A stretch of DNA of 64,000 bases from Marinilabiliaceae bacterium UBA5488 (GTDB taxonomy: Bacteria > Bacteroidota > Bacteroidia > Bacteroidales > Marinilabiliaceae): assembly GCA_002427105.1 (NCBI GenBank), contig DIPM01000025.1, forward strand, positions 30,586-94,585. The letters run 5' to 3'. A program made the translations under genes and the position numbers. Within the stretch, counting starts at the first letter, position 1. The number at the start of each line of letters is the position of its first letter. The notes beneath the pieces are model-generated. The model saw nothing but the letters and a program-made list of their open reading frames with translations, made no database searches and had not been told where the DNA came from. Below, piece after piece: positions 28,386 through 36,984 of the stretch.

Positions 28386-28416
28386 TTAAGAAATAAAGGC
28401 AATTCAAACTTCATCC

Positions 28417-29103
28417 TCAGCCCTTGAGGTGAATCTTAAATATTCGCTCAGGATCGTTACTTTCATTCTGGTCTTTAAAGCGGTGATAATAAGCACCTTT
28501 TTTGGATTCCTTAGTATTCTTGATATCAAGTCTTTCAATAACATTCAAAGACAAGACCTTTTTCCTAAAGTTACCCGGGTCAAATGTCCGTTGAAAAATA
28601 GCTTCATACAGGCTGCGTAGCTGACCAAAAGTGAAGTGTTCGGGCAACAACTCGCGCCCGGCAAGCTCATTAGAAGCTCTTTTTTGCAGGGTTTCCAAAC
28701 CTTTCTCTACTATTTCATTGTGGTCGAAAATAAGCTTCGGCACTTCGTTAACAGATCTCCAGTGAGCCCCGTTTTTGCGCACCAGCTCCCTGTCGTGTTC
28801 ATCTATTCTGATAAGTGCAACTAAAGCTATACTAATAACCCGCGCACCCGGATCACGGTCAACGGCCGAAAAAGCGGCGACCTGCTCCAGGTAAATATTT
28901 GTAAGGCCGGTTGTCTGATATAGAACACGCATCGCGGCATCCTCAACCGATTCACCATCACTCACAAAGCCTCCCATCAGTGACCACTGACCCTTTGCCG
29001 GTTCGATATCCCGGTGATGAAGCAGCAACTTTAGGTCTGCATCTTGATAACCAAAAATTACGCAATCTACTGCCACAAGAAATTTTGGATGCTGATAGGT
29101 CAT
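28417..29103 (-). CDS. Second NrtR-type transcriptional regulator
   Basis: A 228-residue paralogue of the preceding regulator with the same layout. It has a Nudix-like domain (VDCVIFGYQDADLKLLLHHR, GGFVSDGESVEDAAMRVL) and a winged-helix C-terminus (PEHFTFGQLRSLYEAIFQ, DPGNFRKKVLSLN). The Nudix box (GGFVSDGESVEDAAMRVLYQ) is nearer the consensus than in its neighbour but still lacks the REUXEE acidic pair. It is transcribed alone or with the next operon. The 318-bp gap with a hairpin argues for separate units. Such regulators in Bacteroidota respond to sugars or sugar phosphates; arabinose or xylose released from xyloglucan side chains would be reasonable but untested effectors. A -7-like TATTTTTG lies on the minus strand at 29164-29171. 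Confidence 0.85.
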   Translation of the reverse strand: MTYQHPKFLVAVDCVIFGYQDADLKLLLHHRDIEPAKGQWSLMGGFVSDGESVEDAAMRVLYQTTGLTNIYLEQVAAFSAVDRDPGARVISIALVALIRIDEHDRELVRKNGAHWRSVNEVPKLIFDHNEIVEKGLETLQKRASNELAGRELLPEHFTFGQLRSLYEAIFQRTFDPGNFRKKVLSLNVIERLDIKNTKESKKGAYYHRFKDQNESNDPERIFKIHLKG

Positions 29104-29229
29104 GACTAAATCCTTTCAATTTGTTAACTAATAATTTTAATATAAATAGACAATAATTCTACGCAAAAATAAGAAAAATGTATTAAGAATCAGAAATCTC
29201 TCATTTTTCATATTTTAAGCGCCGTATGC

Positions 29230-29586
29230 TCATCGCTCATTAACAAGGTCCGACTTTACTTTTTTACTAAGCGTAAGGTAAACCTGCTTATATGAATGAT
29301 TAATCAACTCAATAATGAATTTATCACTCAACAATCCATCCATATCCACGGTGTTCCAATGCTTCTTATTCATATGAAAACCGGGACGAATTGAGCTGTG
29401 TTCTTCTCGTATAGTTATGGCATACTCGGGTTCACATTTCAAACTGATTGAAAGCGGCCCTTCCAGATTTGTAAGTAAAAATATTTTGCCTCCTACTTTA
29501 AATACCAAAGTATCATCTCCAAAAGGCATGTCTTCGGTGGCATTAGGTAGCGAAAGACAATAGTCACGCAGAGATTCTATATCCAT
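29230..29586 (-). CDS. MmcQ/YjbR family protein
   Basis: About 118 residues from the ATG at 29586; a TTG lies nine bases further upstream in frame. The sequence shows the MmcQ/YjbR (DUF419) pattern: IESLRDYCLSLPNATEDMPF, FKVGGKIFLLTNLE, LKCEPE, RPGFHMNKKHWNTVDMDG and ELINHSYKQVYLTLSKK. The fold resembles a double-wing DNA-binding domain, but a cellular role is not established for the family. It is a stand-alone gene 185 bp downstream of yraN. The intervening stretch is pyrimidine-rich with repeated CATCCTC-like words (about 29718-29770) and holds no gene. Confidence 0.88.
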   Translation of the reverse strand: MDIESLRDYCLSLPNATEDMPFGDDTLVFKVGGKIFLLTNLEGPLSISLKCEPEYAITIREEHSSIRPGFHMNKKHWNTVDMDGLLSDKFIIELINHSYKQVYLTLSKKVKSDLVNER

Positions 29587-29780
29587 AGTTATCAATTAAG
29601 AGTTAATCCCAAACCTTTTACCTTTTTATTTTAAAAAATTTTTCCACTCTCTGTTTTCCTCCTTCTATCATCCTCAATCCAGCAAAGCGCTAAGAAGCTA
29701 AGTCGCTAGGTTTCTATACTCCATCTTCCACCATCCATCCTCTATCCCTCATCCTCTATCTTCAACCATCCACATTCCTG

Positions 29781-30152
29781 CTACTCCACCTGAGCCGTAA
29801 AAGCATGTTCAATATGTTCAATTTGCCATTCGTCACCTTCCCGGCAAGGCAGACAGGTAATAATATCAAATCTAATTCTGTTATCAATTTTCTTATACCT
29901 GACGTAGTGGTCGGCTGCCAACACCAGAAACCTTACTTTCATAGGCATTATGCTCTCGCGTGGGTGCATAAAATCGGCACTGGTTCTGGTTCTAACCTCA
30001 ATTATTACCAGCACCTCGCCATCATAGGCGATAATGTCAACCTCCTTTTGATGGAAGTGCCAGTTGCGCTCAACTATCTTATAACCCTTGTTTATCAGAT
30101 AATCGACAGCCTTTTGTTCGCCTAATTTACCAAGCTCATTATGTTGCGCCAT
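29781..30152 (-). CDS. yraN: YraN family putative endonuclease (UPF0102)
   Basis: A 123-residue protein of normal length for the family. It has the PD-(D/E)XK-like residues in order: Glu in GKLGEQKAVDYL, Asp in KEVDIIAYDG and the EVRTR motif (LVIIEVRTRTSADF). The RFDIITCLP strand near the C-terminus is also typical. The fold is that of Holliday-junction resolvase-like nucleases, but the biological role is unclear. It lies 34 bp after the LD-carboxypeptidase gene on the same strand, and the two are probably co-transcribed. Confidence 0.9.
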   Translation of the reverse strand: MAQHNELGKLGEQKAVDYLINKGYKIVERNWHFHQKEVDIIAYDGEVLVIIEVRTRTSADFMHPRESIMPMKVRFLVLAADHYVRYKKIDNRIRFDIITCLPCREGDEWQIEHIEHAFTAQVE

Positions 30153-30186
30153 AGCATATTATTTGAAGGTGGATAATACAATGTTA

Positions 30187-31095
30187 TCATCCGATATAAT
30201 TAAGTTCAACTCCCCGGACCGATACATTTAGATCAACATTAGCGCCTAATAATAAGGGCAGGTTTACTTTATCATGTCCGGCAGGAAAGCCAAATACAAG
30301 GGGATAATCATACTTCTTAACAACATCAGCAATCAGTTGATAAGCTTCTGCCCCAAATGAGTCGCGACCTTCTTGCATTTCACTCATATCTCCCACAATC
30401 AAAGCTGCCAAACCTTCAAGCTTGCCGGAGATATATAAGCCGTACATCATTCTGTCGAGATGATAAAGCTGCTCTCCTACTTCTTCCAGAAACAAAACCT
30501 TTCCCGCGGGATTGTAATCCAGACTGCTACCACGAACAACACTTAATATAGTGAGATTTCCGCCCGTCAATTGGCCTTTTGCCCAACCCGGCCTGTTTAA
30601 GGGATGTGGATTGACACTATAGGAAGGCAGTTCACCTTGCAAAAACCTCCACAACATGTCAATACCATTGGCGCTTGTTAGTCCCCTGTCAAGATTTTTA
30701 GGCATGGCTGCGTGCATAGAAGCCACCTCTATTTGGTTCTGCAGAAGAGCATGATAAAAAGTTATATCGCTAAAGCCAACGAGCCATTTGGGCTTATCCT
30801 TCATGGGCCCAAAATCGACCAGTTCCAGCAGCCTGCCCGCCCCATATCCGCCTCGCATACACCAAATCACTGACACCTCAGGATTATCAATCATGGCTTG
30901 TAAGTCGGCAGCCCTTTGCTCATCAGTACCGGCAAACTGGTGCCACGAATTTATCACATTTGTGCCGCTAATATGCCTCATGCCAATCTTATCAAGATAC
31001 TTCCTGCTCAAATCAAGGTATTCAGGAGCGATTTTTCCCGCAGGTGATACCAAGCCAACCAAGGCTCCGGGCTTAATAAACTGGGGTACTTTCAT
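30187..31095 (-). CDS. LD-carboxypeptidase (peptidase family S66)
   Basis: About 302 residues from the ATG at 31095 (MKVPQFIKPGALVGLVSPAG). The frame extends 23 codons further, but that part reads like untranslated AT-rich sequence and removing it gives the usual S66 start. Landmarks are TDEQRAADLQAMIDNP, MRGGYGAGRLLELVDF and the nucleophile-elbow motif GFSDIT (Ser about residue 109). The Glu/His region appears as GKVLFLEEVGE and FPAGHDKVNLPL, the latter carrying the expected catalytic His. These enzymes trim the terminal D-Ala from L,D-tetrapeptides in peptidoglycan recycling. No signal peptide is seen, so it is cytoplasmic. It is divergent from metG. Confidence 0.92.
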   Translation of the reverse strand: MKVPQFIKPGALVGLVSPAGKIAPEYLDLSRKYLDKIGMRHISGTNVINSWHQFAGTDEQRAADLQAMIDNPEVSVIWCMRGGYGAGRLLELVDFGPMKDKPKWLVGFSDITFYHALLQNQIEVASMHAAMPKNLDRGLTSANGIDMLWRFLQGELPSYSVNPHPLNRPGWAKGQLTGGNLTILSVVRGSSLDYNPAGKVLFLEEVGEQLYHLDRMMYGLYISGKLEGLAALIVGDMSEMQEGRDSFGAEAYQLIADVVKKYDYPLVFGFPAGHDKVNLPLLLGANVDLNVSVRGVELNYIG

Positions 31096-31116
31096 TAGAT
31101 TAAAAAAATGTTTATT

Positions 31117-31124
31117 TATCTTTG
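31117..31124 (+). promoter_or_regulatory. Candidate metG promoter -7 box
   Basis: TATCTTTG matches TAnnTTTG and lies 63 bp upstream of the metG start. No TTTG is found at the preferred -33 distance, so only the -7 element supports it. Confidence 0.4.
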
Positions 31125-31187
31125 TCGAAATTATAAAAATAAAGGAAACTATTCCATTCCCCAAGAATTACGCAAGCTAAATATCTT

Positions 31188-33224
31188 ATGACAAACTTTA
31201 AACGCACACTTGTTACTTCTGCATTACCTTACGCCAACGGACCTGTTCACATCGGACACCTGGCAGGTGTTTACGTGCCTGCCGACATCTATGTACGCTA
31301 TCTTCGCCTGAAAGGAGAAGATGTACTTTTTATTGGAGGTTCGGATGAACACGGGGTTCCCATTACCTTAAAAGCAAGAAACGAGGGTGTGACGCCACAA
31401 GATATCGTAGATAAATATCATACTATAATAAAGAAATCCTTCAAAGAGTTTGGTATCTCTTTCGATATATATTCAAGAACCAGCAATAAGATACATCACG
31501 AAACGGCCTCCGGATTTTTTAGGACCCTATACGACAAGGGCGAGTTTATTGAAAAAGAAACCGAGCAATATTATGATCAGGAGGCAGGCCAGTTTTTGGC
31601 CGACAGATATATTACAGGAACCTGTCCTCATTGCAACAAAGATGGCGCCTACGGTGACCAATGTGAAAGCTGCGGAACTTCGCTAAACGCCACCGACCTA
31701 ATCAATCCTAAATCAACAATATCGGGTAGCGTGCCAACTCTTAAAGCTACCAAACACTGGTATTTGCCCTTAGACAAGCACGAGCCCTTCCTGAGAAAAT
31801 GGATACTTGAAGATCACAAAGAATGGAAGAGCAATGTTTACGGCCAATGTAAGTCGTGGATCGACTTAGGCTTACAGCCGCGGGCTGTAAGCCGCGACCT
31901 CGATTGGGGCGTGCCAATCCCGGTTGAAGGAGCGGAAGGAAAGGTGCTTTACGTATGGTTTGACGCTCCTATCGGCTACATATCAGCCACACGTGAGCTG
32001 ACGCCCGACTGGGAAAAATATTGGAAGGATCCGGAAACCAGACTTCTGCACTTTATCGGAAAAGATAATATCGTATTTCATTGCATTGTATTCCCATCCA
32101 TGCTAAAGGCTGAAGGATCATACAATTTGCCGGATAATGTTCCGGCCAACGAGTTTTTGAATCTGGAAGGCGACAAAATATCGACCTCACGCAACTGGGC
32201 GGTATGGCTCCACGAGTATTTGCAAGACTTCAAAGACAAACAGGATGTACTGCGTTATGTTCTTACCTCTAATGCTCCCGAGACTAAGGATAACGATTTT
32301 ACCTGGAAAGATTTCCAGGCTCGCAACAACAATGAGCTGGTGGCCATATACGGCAACTTTGTGAACCGAACTCTGGTACTTACTCACAAGTATTATGACG
32401 GCATAGTTCCGGCACCTGAAAGCTTCAACAGTTTTGACAACGAAACTCTGGATGCAATAAAAGGAATCGTTGACAAGTGTGAAGATGCAATTAAAAACTT
32501 CAAATTCCGCGAGGCTGTTAAAGAAGCGATGAACCTAGCCCGTCTGGGAAATAAATATCTCGCCGATACCGAACCTTGGAAACTTATCAAAACCGACGCT
32601 GAGCGTGTTAAAACCATTATGTACATATCTTTACAGATAACTGCAAATCTTTCGCTCTTAATGGAGCCGTTCCTGCCTTTTACCTCAAAAAAGCTGAGGG
32701 AGATGATCAATTTAACAGAGCCCGAATGGAGTCTCTGCGGCTTAAAAGAGATATTGAAACCGGGACATGCAATTAATCAGCCCGAATTAATGTTTCAAAA
32801 GATTGAAGATCAGGAGATAGAGGTTCAGCTTGACAAGCTGCTACAATCGAAGAAGGATAACGAAGTATCATCAGTAAAGGCGGCAACACCCGCCAAAGAG
32901 AACATCTCGTTTGAGGAGTTCACTAAGATGGATATACGTACCGGGACTATTGTAGAGGCCGAAAAAGTTGCTAAAACCAAAAAGCTGCTCAGGCTCAAAA
33001 TCGATACCGGCATTGACCAACGTACTGTCGTTTCAGGTATTGCTGAGTTCTTCCGGCCTGAAGAGATAATTGGCCGCCAGGTATCCATTCTGGTAAACCT
33101 GGCTCCCCGGAATCTTAAGGGAATTGAATCTCAGGGAATGATTTTAATGGCCGAGGATGCAGACGGAAAGCTGGTTTTTGTATCACCCGCGCAAAAAATC
33201 GCCAACGGCTCTATTGTCAGTTAA
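31188..33224 (+). CDS. metG: Methionyl-tRNA synthetase
   Basis: A 678-residue class I aminoacyl-tRNA synthetase that charges tRNA-Met. The HIGH-type motif is in [14 protein letters not shown] (residues about 14-27). A zinc knuckle has two Cys pairs ([18 protein letters not shown]). The KMSKS-type motif appears as DKISTSRNW. An anticodon-binding helical domain follows, and a C-terminal EMAP/Trbp111-type tRNA-binding domain covers about residues 570-678 ([34 protein letters not shown]). The length and dimerising C-domain match the bacterial MetG1 form. It is divergently transcribed from the LD-carboxypeptidase gene and followed by a short A/T-rich repeat tract. Confidence 0.98.
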   Translation: MTNFKRTLVTSALPYANGPVHIGHLAGVYVPADIYVRYLRLKGEDVLFIGGSDEHGVPITLKARNEGVTPQDIVDKYHTIIKKSFKEFGISFDIYSRTSNKIHHETASGFFRTLYDKGEFIEKETEQYYDQEAGQFLADRYITGTCPHCNKDGAYGDQCESCGTSLNATDLINPKSTISGSVPTLKATKHWYLPLDKHEPFLRKWILEDHKEWKSNVYGQCKSWIDLGLQPRAVSRDLDWGVPIPVEGAEGKVLYVWFDAPIGYISATRELTPDWEKYWKDPETRLLHFIGKDNIVFHCIVFPSMLKAEGSYNLPDNVPANEFLNLEGDKISTSRNWAVWLHEYLQDFKDKQDVLRYVLTSNAPETKDNDFTWKDFQARNNNELVAIYGNFVNRTLVLTHKYYDGIVPAPESFNSFDNETLDAIKGIVDKCEDAIKNFKFREAVKEAMNLARLGNKYLADTEPWKLIKTDAERVKTIMYISLQITANLSLLMEPFLPFTSKKLREMINLTEPEWSLCGLKEILKPGHAINQPELMFQKIEDQEIEVQLDKLLQSKKDNEVSSVKAATPAKENISFEEFTKMDIRTGTIVEAEKVAKTKKLLRLKIDTGIDQRTVVSGIAEFFRPEEIIGRQVSILVNLAPRNLKGIESQGMILMAEDADGKLVFVSPAQKIANGSIVS

Positions 33225-33249
33225 AAGTTTTGGAGGCTTAAAGATTTAA

Positions 33250-33291
33250 AAAACTTAAAACCTAAAACTTAGAACTTAAAACTTAGAACAC
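33250..33291. repeat. Degenerate short tandem repeat after metG
   Basis: Repeats of AAAACTTAGAAC and AACTTAAAAC type fill the gap between the convergent metG and HU-CCDC81/SPOR genes. There is no hairpin with a T-tract. Similar degenerate runs lie downstream of other genes in this window (29718-29770 and 56863-56913). Confidence 0.55.
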
Positions 33292-33292
33292 A

Positions 33293-34249
33293 TCAAGGCT
33301 GAGAGTGAACCCAGACAGTTGAAAAGCGGCTCTGCTTGCGCAACAGGGTCATAGCAGCCAACGCCTCATCTCTGTTTTGATACGACTGAATAGCTATTCT
33401 GTATCTGCCCGAATCATCGGCTATAACGCGGGCGCCGGAAAACCCTTCACGCTCGAACCTCTTAGCAGCATCGGCAGCATGAGCCGCCTCCCTGAAACTG
33501 GCTGCAATTATATGATGCGGCTTAACAGTTAGATCTGTCGCGGCGCTCTCTACCGCAACAACAACCGGATCAGGAACGGGATCTGCAATCTGTCCGGAGA
33601 TCGCCTCTTCTATCGCTTCAACTTCGGCGGGAGGAGCCTGAACGGCCGTTGAATTTAATATTGATACGATACTCGCCTGATCAAGTTCAGGCATTTTTAG
33701 CTCAAAAGTAGAAAGCATAAGGAAACCTGCCAGCATGGCTGCAACACCGCGATAATACCATGGCGAGCGATTCATCATAATGCCGGGAACCTTAAGCTGG
33801 CTCTCAATCTTAGCAACATGCCTGTAATCAAGCGGCTCAAAACGAAAACTACTTAAGCCAAAAGCCGAAGGCAAGAAGGAGCTGCTCTCATTTGGCATAA
33901 AGATAATGTTGCCTATCGCATCCCCTCTAAGACTACCAACATCGCCCAGGTCAACTACCTCCATGTTTTTGACGCGCTCTCTGACAGATTTAACAAAGTC
34001 GGCAACTATTACCGATGCCTCCGCATAAGTAAGCGAAGCTTCCTTAGCAACATGGTTTATCAGCAAACCATCATGATGCCACAAGCTTCTGTTAAATCCA
34101 ATTTCTTTGACGGGAGGAAGAAATAAGTGCTGCTCAAAAGACAGTGCTGCCGACTTGTGATTGGCAACAAAGCCCCCAAGACCAGGCACTATAACACAGT
34201 CGTGATAGTGTAAAAGCTCTGCTATATATTTCTCCATAGATGTTGTCAT
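33293..34249 (-). CDS. HU-CCDC81-type domain protein with C-terminal SPOR domain
   Basis: About 318 residues from the ATG at 34249; ATG at 34237 is also possible. The N-terminus has two HU-like (HU-CCDC81_bac) repeats: MEKYIAELLHYHDCVIVPGL, GGFVANHKSA, INHVAKEASLTYAEASVIV and VDLGDVGSLRGD. A membrane helix follows (about 170-185, YYRGVAAMLAGFLMLSTF), then a low-complexity linker and a SPOR domain (HIIAASFREAAHAADAAKRF, YRIAIQSYQNRDEALAAM). SPOR domains bind denuded glycan strands of septal peptidoglycan, so the protein may link the envelope division site to an HU-like cytoplasmic domain. This arrangement is typical of Bacteroidota, but the function of the HU part is not known. It is convergent with metG. 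Confidence 0.85.
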   Translation of the reverse strand: MTTSMEKYIAELLHYHDCVIVPGLGGFVANHKSAALSFEQHLFLPPVKEIGFNRSLWHHDGLLINHVAKEASLTYAEASVIVADFVKSVRERVKNMEVVDLGDVGSLRGDAIGNIIFMPNESSSFLPSAFGLSSFRFEPLDYRHVAKIESQLKVPGIMMNRSPWYYRGVAAMLAGFLMLSTFELKMPELDQASIVSILNSTAVQAPPAEVEAIEEAISGQIADPVPDPVVVAVESAATDLTVKPHHIIAASFREAAHAADAAKRFEREGFSGARVIADDSGRYRIAIQSYQNRDEALAAMTLLRKQSRFSTVWVHSQP

Positions 34250-34406
34250 ATCTTGCAAATATAGGCAAATTTTACACGATGAAGCTAACTATTTTTTAAC
34301 AGCTGTTGAATACTTGTTAATATCTCTTTCCCGCATGTATAAACACTTTCTTATCATAAAAACAAAATTGTCTGACAAATTTGTTCTCAACACAAATTAC
34401 TAAAAT

Positions 34407-34436
34407 TTTGAATCTTGAACAAAACCATTAATTTTG
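34407..34436 (+). promoter_or_regulatory. Promoter of the 34462-36698 gene pair
   Basis: TTTG at 34407-34410, an 18-bp spacer and TAATTTTG at 34429-34436 match the Bacteroidota -33/-7 consensus. The start codon lies 25 bp downstream. Confidence 0.55.
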
Positions 34437-34461
34437 AATACCTAAAATTAATTAATAGAAT

Positions 34462-35115
34462 ATGACACAAAGCCTACCCTTTTATTCAAAACCTTTTTCC
34501 CAATCTAAGCTTACGGCTCTAATTGCCCTTTTGTTTGTTTTTATTCCTGTTTTTAGCCAGATATCCCAGAGCGAACGCGAAATTTATTTTGACGACAAGC
34601 AGATTAGTTCATCGAAAAACACCATAAAAATCAATCTGTTATGGCTTTTGCAAAAAGAAGCAGCACTAATCTGGGAACATCATTACGCGCAAAAGCTCAG
34701 CTTTCAGGTCGGAGCGGGATGGATAGCCGATGGATACCACCATAGCCAATACCACATGCTGTCCGAGCTGAATGATATAATTATTAGCCCCAAGGTAGAG
34801 GGTAGTGGTTGGTCCCTTATATTAGAAAACCGCTTTTATCACAAAACAGGGCCTTCGTCCCGATTTTACAACTTTTCTTATAAGCATCGAAATTTTAGCG
34901 ACTTACATTCTAACGATTTAATGATTGGGGTAGGTCTATACTTTATGCTGATAGACCGTTTTAAGCTTGACTTTTCGGCAAATTTTTGTTTCCGCATCAT
35001 TAATTTAAAGAGTCCTGAAAGCTCCTGGGAGGGGGACAATTATTATGCCGATATTAACAAATTTAACGTCGATATCCCCCTATCAATAAACATCGGATAT
35101 TTACTAACCAAATAA
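34462..35115 (+). CDS. Predicted outer-membrane beta-barrel protein of unknown function
   Basis: A 217-residue protein with a signal peptide (LTALIALLFVFIPVFSQ). After cleavage the chain shows alternating hydrophobic/polar strands ending in aromatic residues (KINLLWLLQKEAALIWEHHY, LSFQVGAGWIADGYHHSQY, SNDLMIGVGLYFMLIDRFKL, VDIPLSINIGYLLTK). This is the pattern of small outer-membrane barrels similar to DUF3575-like proteins. No enzymatic motif is visible and I do not recognise a named family. It is 5 bp upstream of the following secreted protein gene, and the pair has its own promoter and terminator. It may serve as the anchor or partner of that protein. Confidence 0.6.
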   Translation: MTQSLPFYSKPFSQSKLTALIALLFVFIPVFSQISQSEREIYFDDKQISSSKNTIKINLLWLLQKEAALIWEHHYAQKLSFQVGAGWIADGYHHSQYHMLSELNDIIISPKVEGSGWSLILENRFYHKTGPSSRFYNFSYKHRNFSDLHSNDLMIGVGLYFMLIDRFKLDFSANFCFRIINLKSPESSWEGDNYYADINKFNVDIPLSINIGYLLTK

Positions 35116-35120
35116 TAGAA

Positions 35121-36698
35121 ATGAAAAGAATCTTAATTACAACCATTTTGCTGGGCTATATTAGTCTGGTATTTTTTGCGAGAGCACAAGACTCCTTTGC
35201 CGATGTTTCCTGGACAAAAAGCCAGAATAGGTGTGTAGAATATATTTTTGACTCTGCTTCACCGCTCGGATATGACAGCAGTGGTGTAGTACTTCTATGC
35301 GATCCAATAACATCATCGCAACCGAATGAAATAATACTGGGTCCCGGTCAAGACTACGCCTTTATGCGCGTGGGGAGCGATATGTCATTAAACCCGATGA
35401 AAATCATAGACCTGAAAGAAGGCGACTCCAAGAAAGAATTCGAATTTGCCCTTTGGTTAAACAATGAATATTACGTTTTTACCTCCTTCCAGAATCAGGC
35501 AAGTAAAAAAACTTATCTGTTTTCACAAAGTCTTAATAAACAAACACTGGAGGTAAATGACGACTTGCGCAAGGTGGCCGAAATTGACTATAGCGAGCAC
35601 AACAGATATAATAGTTCCCAGTTTAATTATAGTCTTTCCTCCGACTCGTCCAAAATTTTGATAACCTGTCTTTTAACTGATAAAAGCAAAGCTGTGTTGG
35701 AAATGCAGATGTTTGTATTTTCAGATTCCTGGGACATTATATGGAAAAAGGGAATAGTTACTTCAGCTTTCGAAAAGATTTTTGCCTACCAGAATTTCAC
35801 CGTTAATAATAATGGAGAGGTTTTTGTATTGGGTAAATCCTATTCTTCTAAACGCGATTTTGAAAACGATAATATCAACAAAAAACACATATTGATAACT
35901 ATTAGTGAGGATGGTAAAAAAACCAGAGAATACAATTTAGACATACCCGACAAGCTAGTTCGTTACCTCACAATGAAGCCAAATGATAAAGGGGAAGTTA
36001 TTTGTGCCGGATTTTATGCACATGACCAAATGCGGAGCATTATTGGCGCATGCACATTTCACCTGAACTTAACAAATGAGAAAATGGAACTTTCTCATCA
36101 GCCCTTCCCTGTAGAATTCCTGATGGAAGGCCGCAAAAAATCGGAAGCTAAAAAAATACAGAGTAATCATAGCAGAAACAAAGAGTTTGACGATGATGAA
36201 TATACCATCGAGCCTCTGTTCTTGCGTGAAGATGGAGGATATTTTCTGGCTGCAACGCAGATAAAGTTAAGTACTATTTACGCTTCTAATGGTTCAACAT
36301 ACACTTATCAAATTTTAACATACAATTTTAACGACGTATTAATCATTGCTTTTGATAAAAGCGGAACACTTCAATGGCACAAAAAAATTGATCATTCAAG
36401 CAAGCCAATGCAAATCGGAATGACAAAAGCCCTGCTATTAAAAGATAATCTATATGTGCTTCATAATAAGCTAAATACAAAAGAACTCGCTTTGTTGCCT
36501 AGTCTGAAGAATGCTGAACTAAGGCTTAGCCGAATTACTCCGGATGGACAGATGCAAACACAAACAATACCTTCGGGCGAGGAAATCAATATGGCGATAA
36601 TACCATACACAGCCCGAAGAGCCGGAGAAGCCTCAATAATGGTACAAGGTATAAGCGCATGGTATGCTGTTTCCTTTTTGAGAATTGACTTAAATTGA
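35121..36698 (+). CDS. Secreted protein of unknown function, possible beta-propeller
   Basis: A 525-residue protein with an N-terminal signal peptide (LITTILLGYISLVFFARAQ). The body contains recurring beta-strand blocks that read like propeller blades (ALWLNNEYYVFTSF, MQMFVFSDSWDIIWKKG, NNNGEVFVLGKSYSSK, LIIAFDKSGTLQWHKKI, RITPDGQMQT). Each resembles the 'agent statement, then value' pattern of periplasmic WD/PQQ-like repeats, but there is no strict consensus. A charged segment (about 345-365) interrupts the middle. I do not recognise the family. It follows the small barrel gene by 5 bp and is followed by a strong terminator at 36721. Confidence 0.6.
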   Translation: MKRILITTILLGYISLVFFARAQDSFADVSWTKSQNRCVEYIFDSASPLGYDSSGVVLLCDPITSSQPNEIILGPGQDYAFMRVGSDMSLNPMKIIDLKEGDSKKEFEFALWLNNEYYVFTSFQNQASKKTYLFSQSLNKQTLEVNDDLRKVAEIDYSEHNRYNSSQFNYSLSSDSSKILITCLLTDKSKAVLEMQMFVFSDSWDIIWKKGIVTSAFEKIFAYQNFTVNNNGEVFVLGKSYSSKRDFENDNINKKHILITISEDGKKTREYNLDIPDKLVRYLTMKPNDKGEVICAGFYAHDQMRSIIGACTFHLNLTNEKMELSHQPFPVEFLMEGRKKSEAKKIQSNHSRNKEFDDDEYTIEPLFLREDGGYFLAATQIKLSTIYASNGSTYTYQILTYNFNDVLIIAFDKSGTLQWHKKIDHSSKPMQIGMTKALLLKDNLYVLHNKLNTKELALLPSLKNAELRLSRITPDGQMQTQTIPSGEEINMAIIPYTARRAGEASIMVQGISAWYAVSFLRIDLN

Positions 36699-36720
36699 TT
36701 AGCTGTAAACTACCGAAATT

Positions 36721-36758
36721 AAAAGACCCCGGCCCCGCCCCGGGGTCTTTTAATTTTT
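36721..36758 (+). terminator. Strong rho-independent terminator
   Basis: Twelve-base arms AAAAGACCCCGG (36721-36732) and CCGGGGTCTTTT (36740-36751) are perfectly complementary around a 7-nt loop and are followed by AATTTTTG. This ends the two-gene unit at 34462-36698. The remaining ~225 bp to galE show no gene. Confidence 0.9.
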
Positions 36759-36984
36759 GTCCACGCCTGACTCACCCTTGTAGTCGAAAGCCACACTGTA
36801 GGTCAGTTTTCTATGTATAAGACACAATACTACACAGATTAAAGCTTCTTCCCTCTTTTTATGCTGTTTACTTAAGCTATTATCCTTATTTTTACGGCAG
36901 AAATGGGCTATGGTTTAAAACACAACAACCAATTAGAATGGTGTATCTCTGCCTAAAGAACAACAAAATAACAAGATTAATAAT

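Larger units (their letters stand above)
28099..28416. promoter_or_regulatory. Intergenic region upstream of the NrtR-symporter-GH94-GH9 operon
   Basis: A 318-bp gap with no ORF. A minus-strand TAGTTTTG (28101-28108) fits the -7 consensus, though it lies only 2 bp from the start codon. ACACT/AGTG words are repeated: the inverted pair at 28116-28134, TTTACACTTT near 28138, AGTGC near 28155 and 28183, and TTTACACTTAT near 28267. A hairpin lies at 28354-28385. Together these look like a multi-site operator zone for the flanking NrtR-type proteins. Confidence 0.5.
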
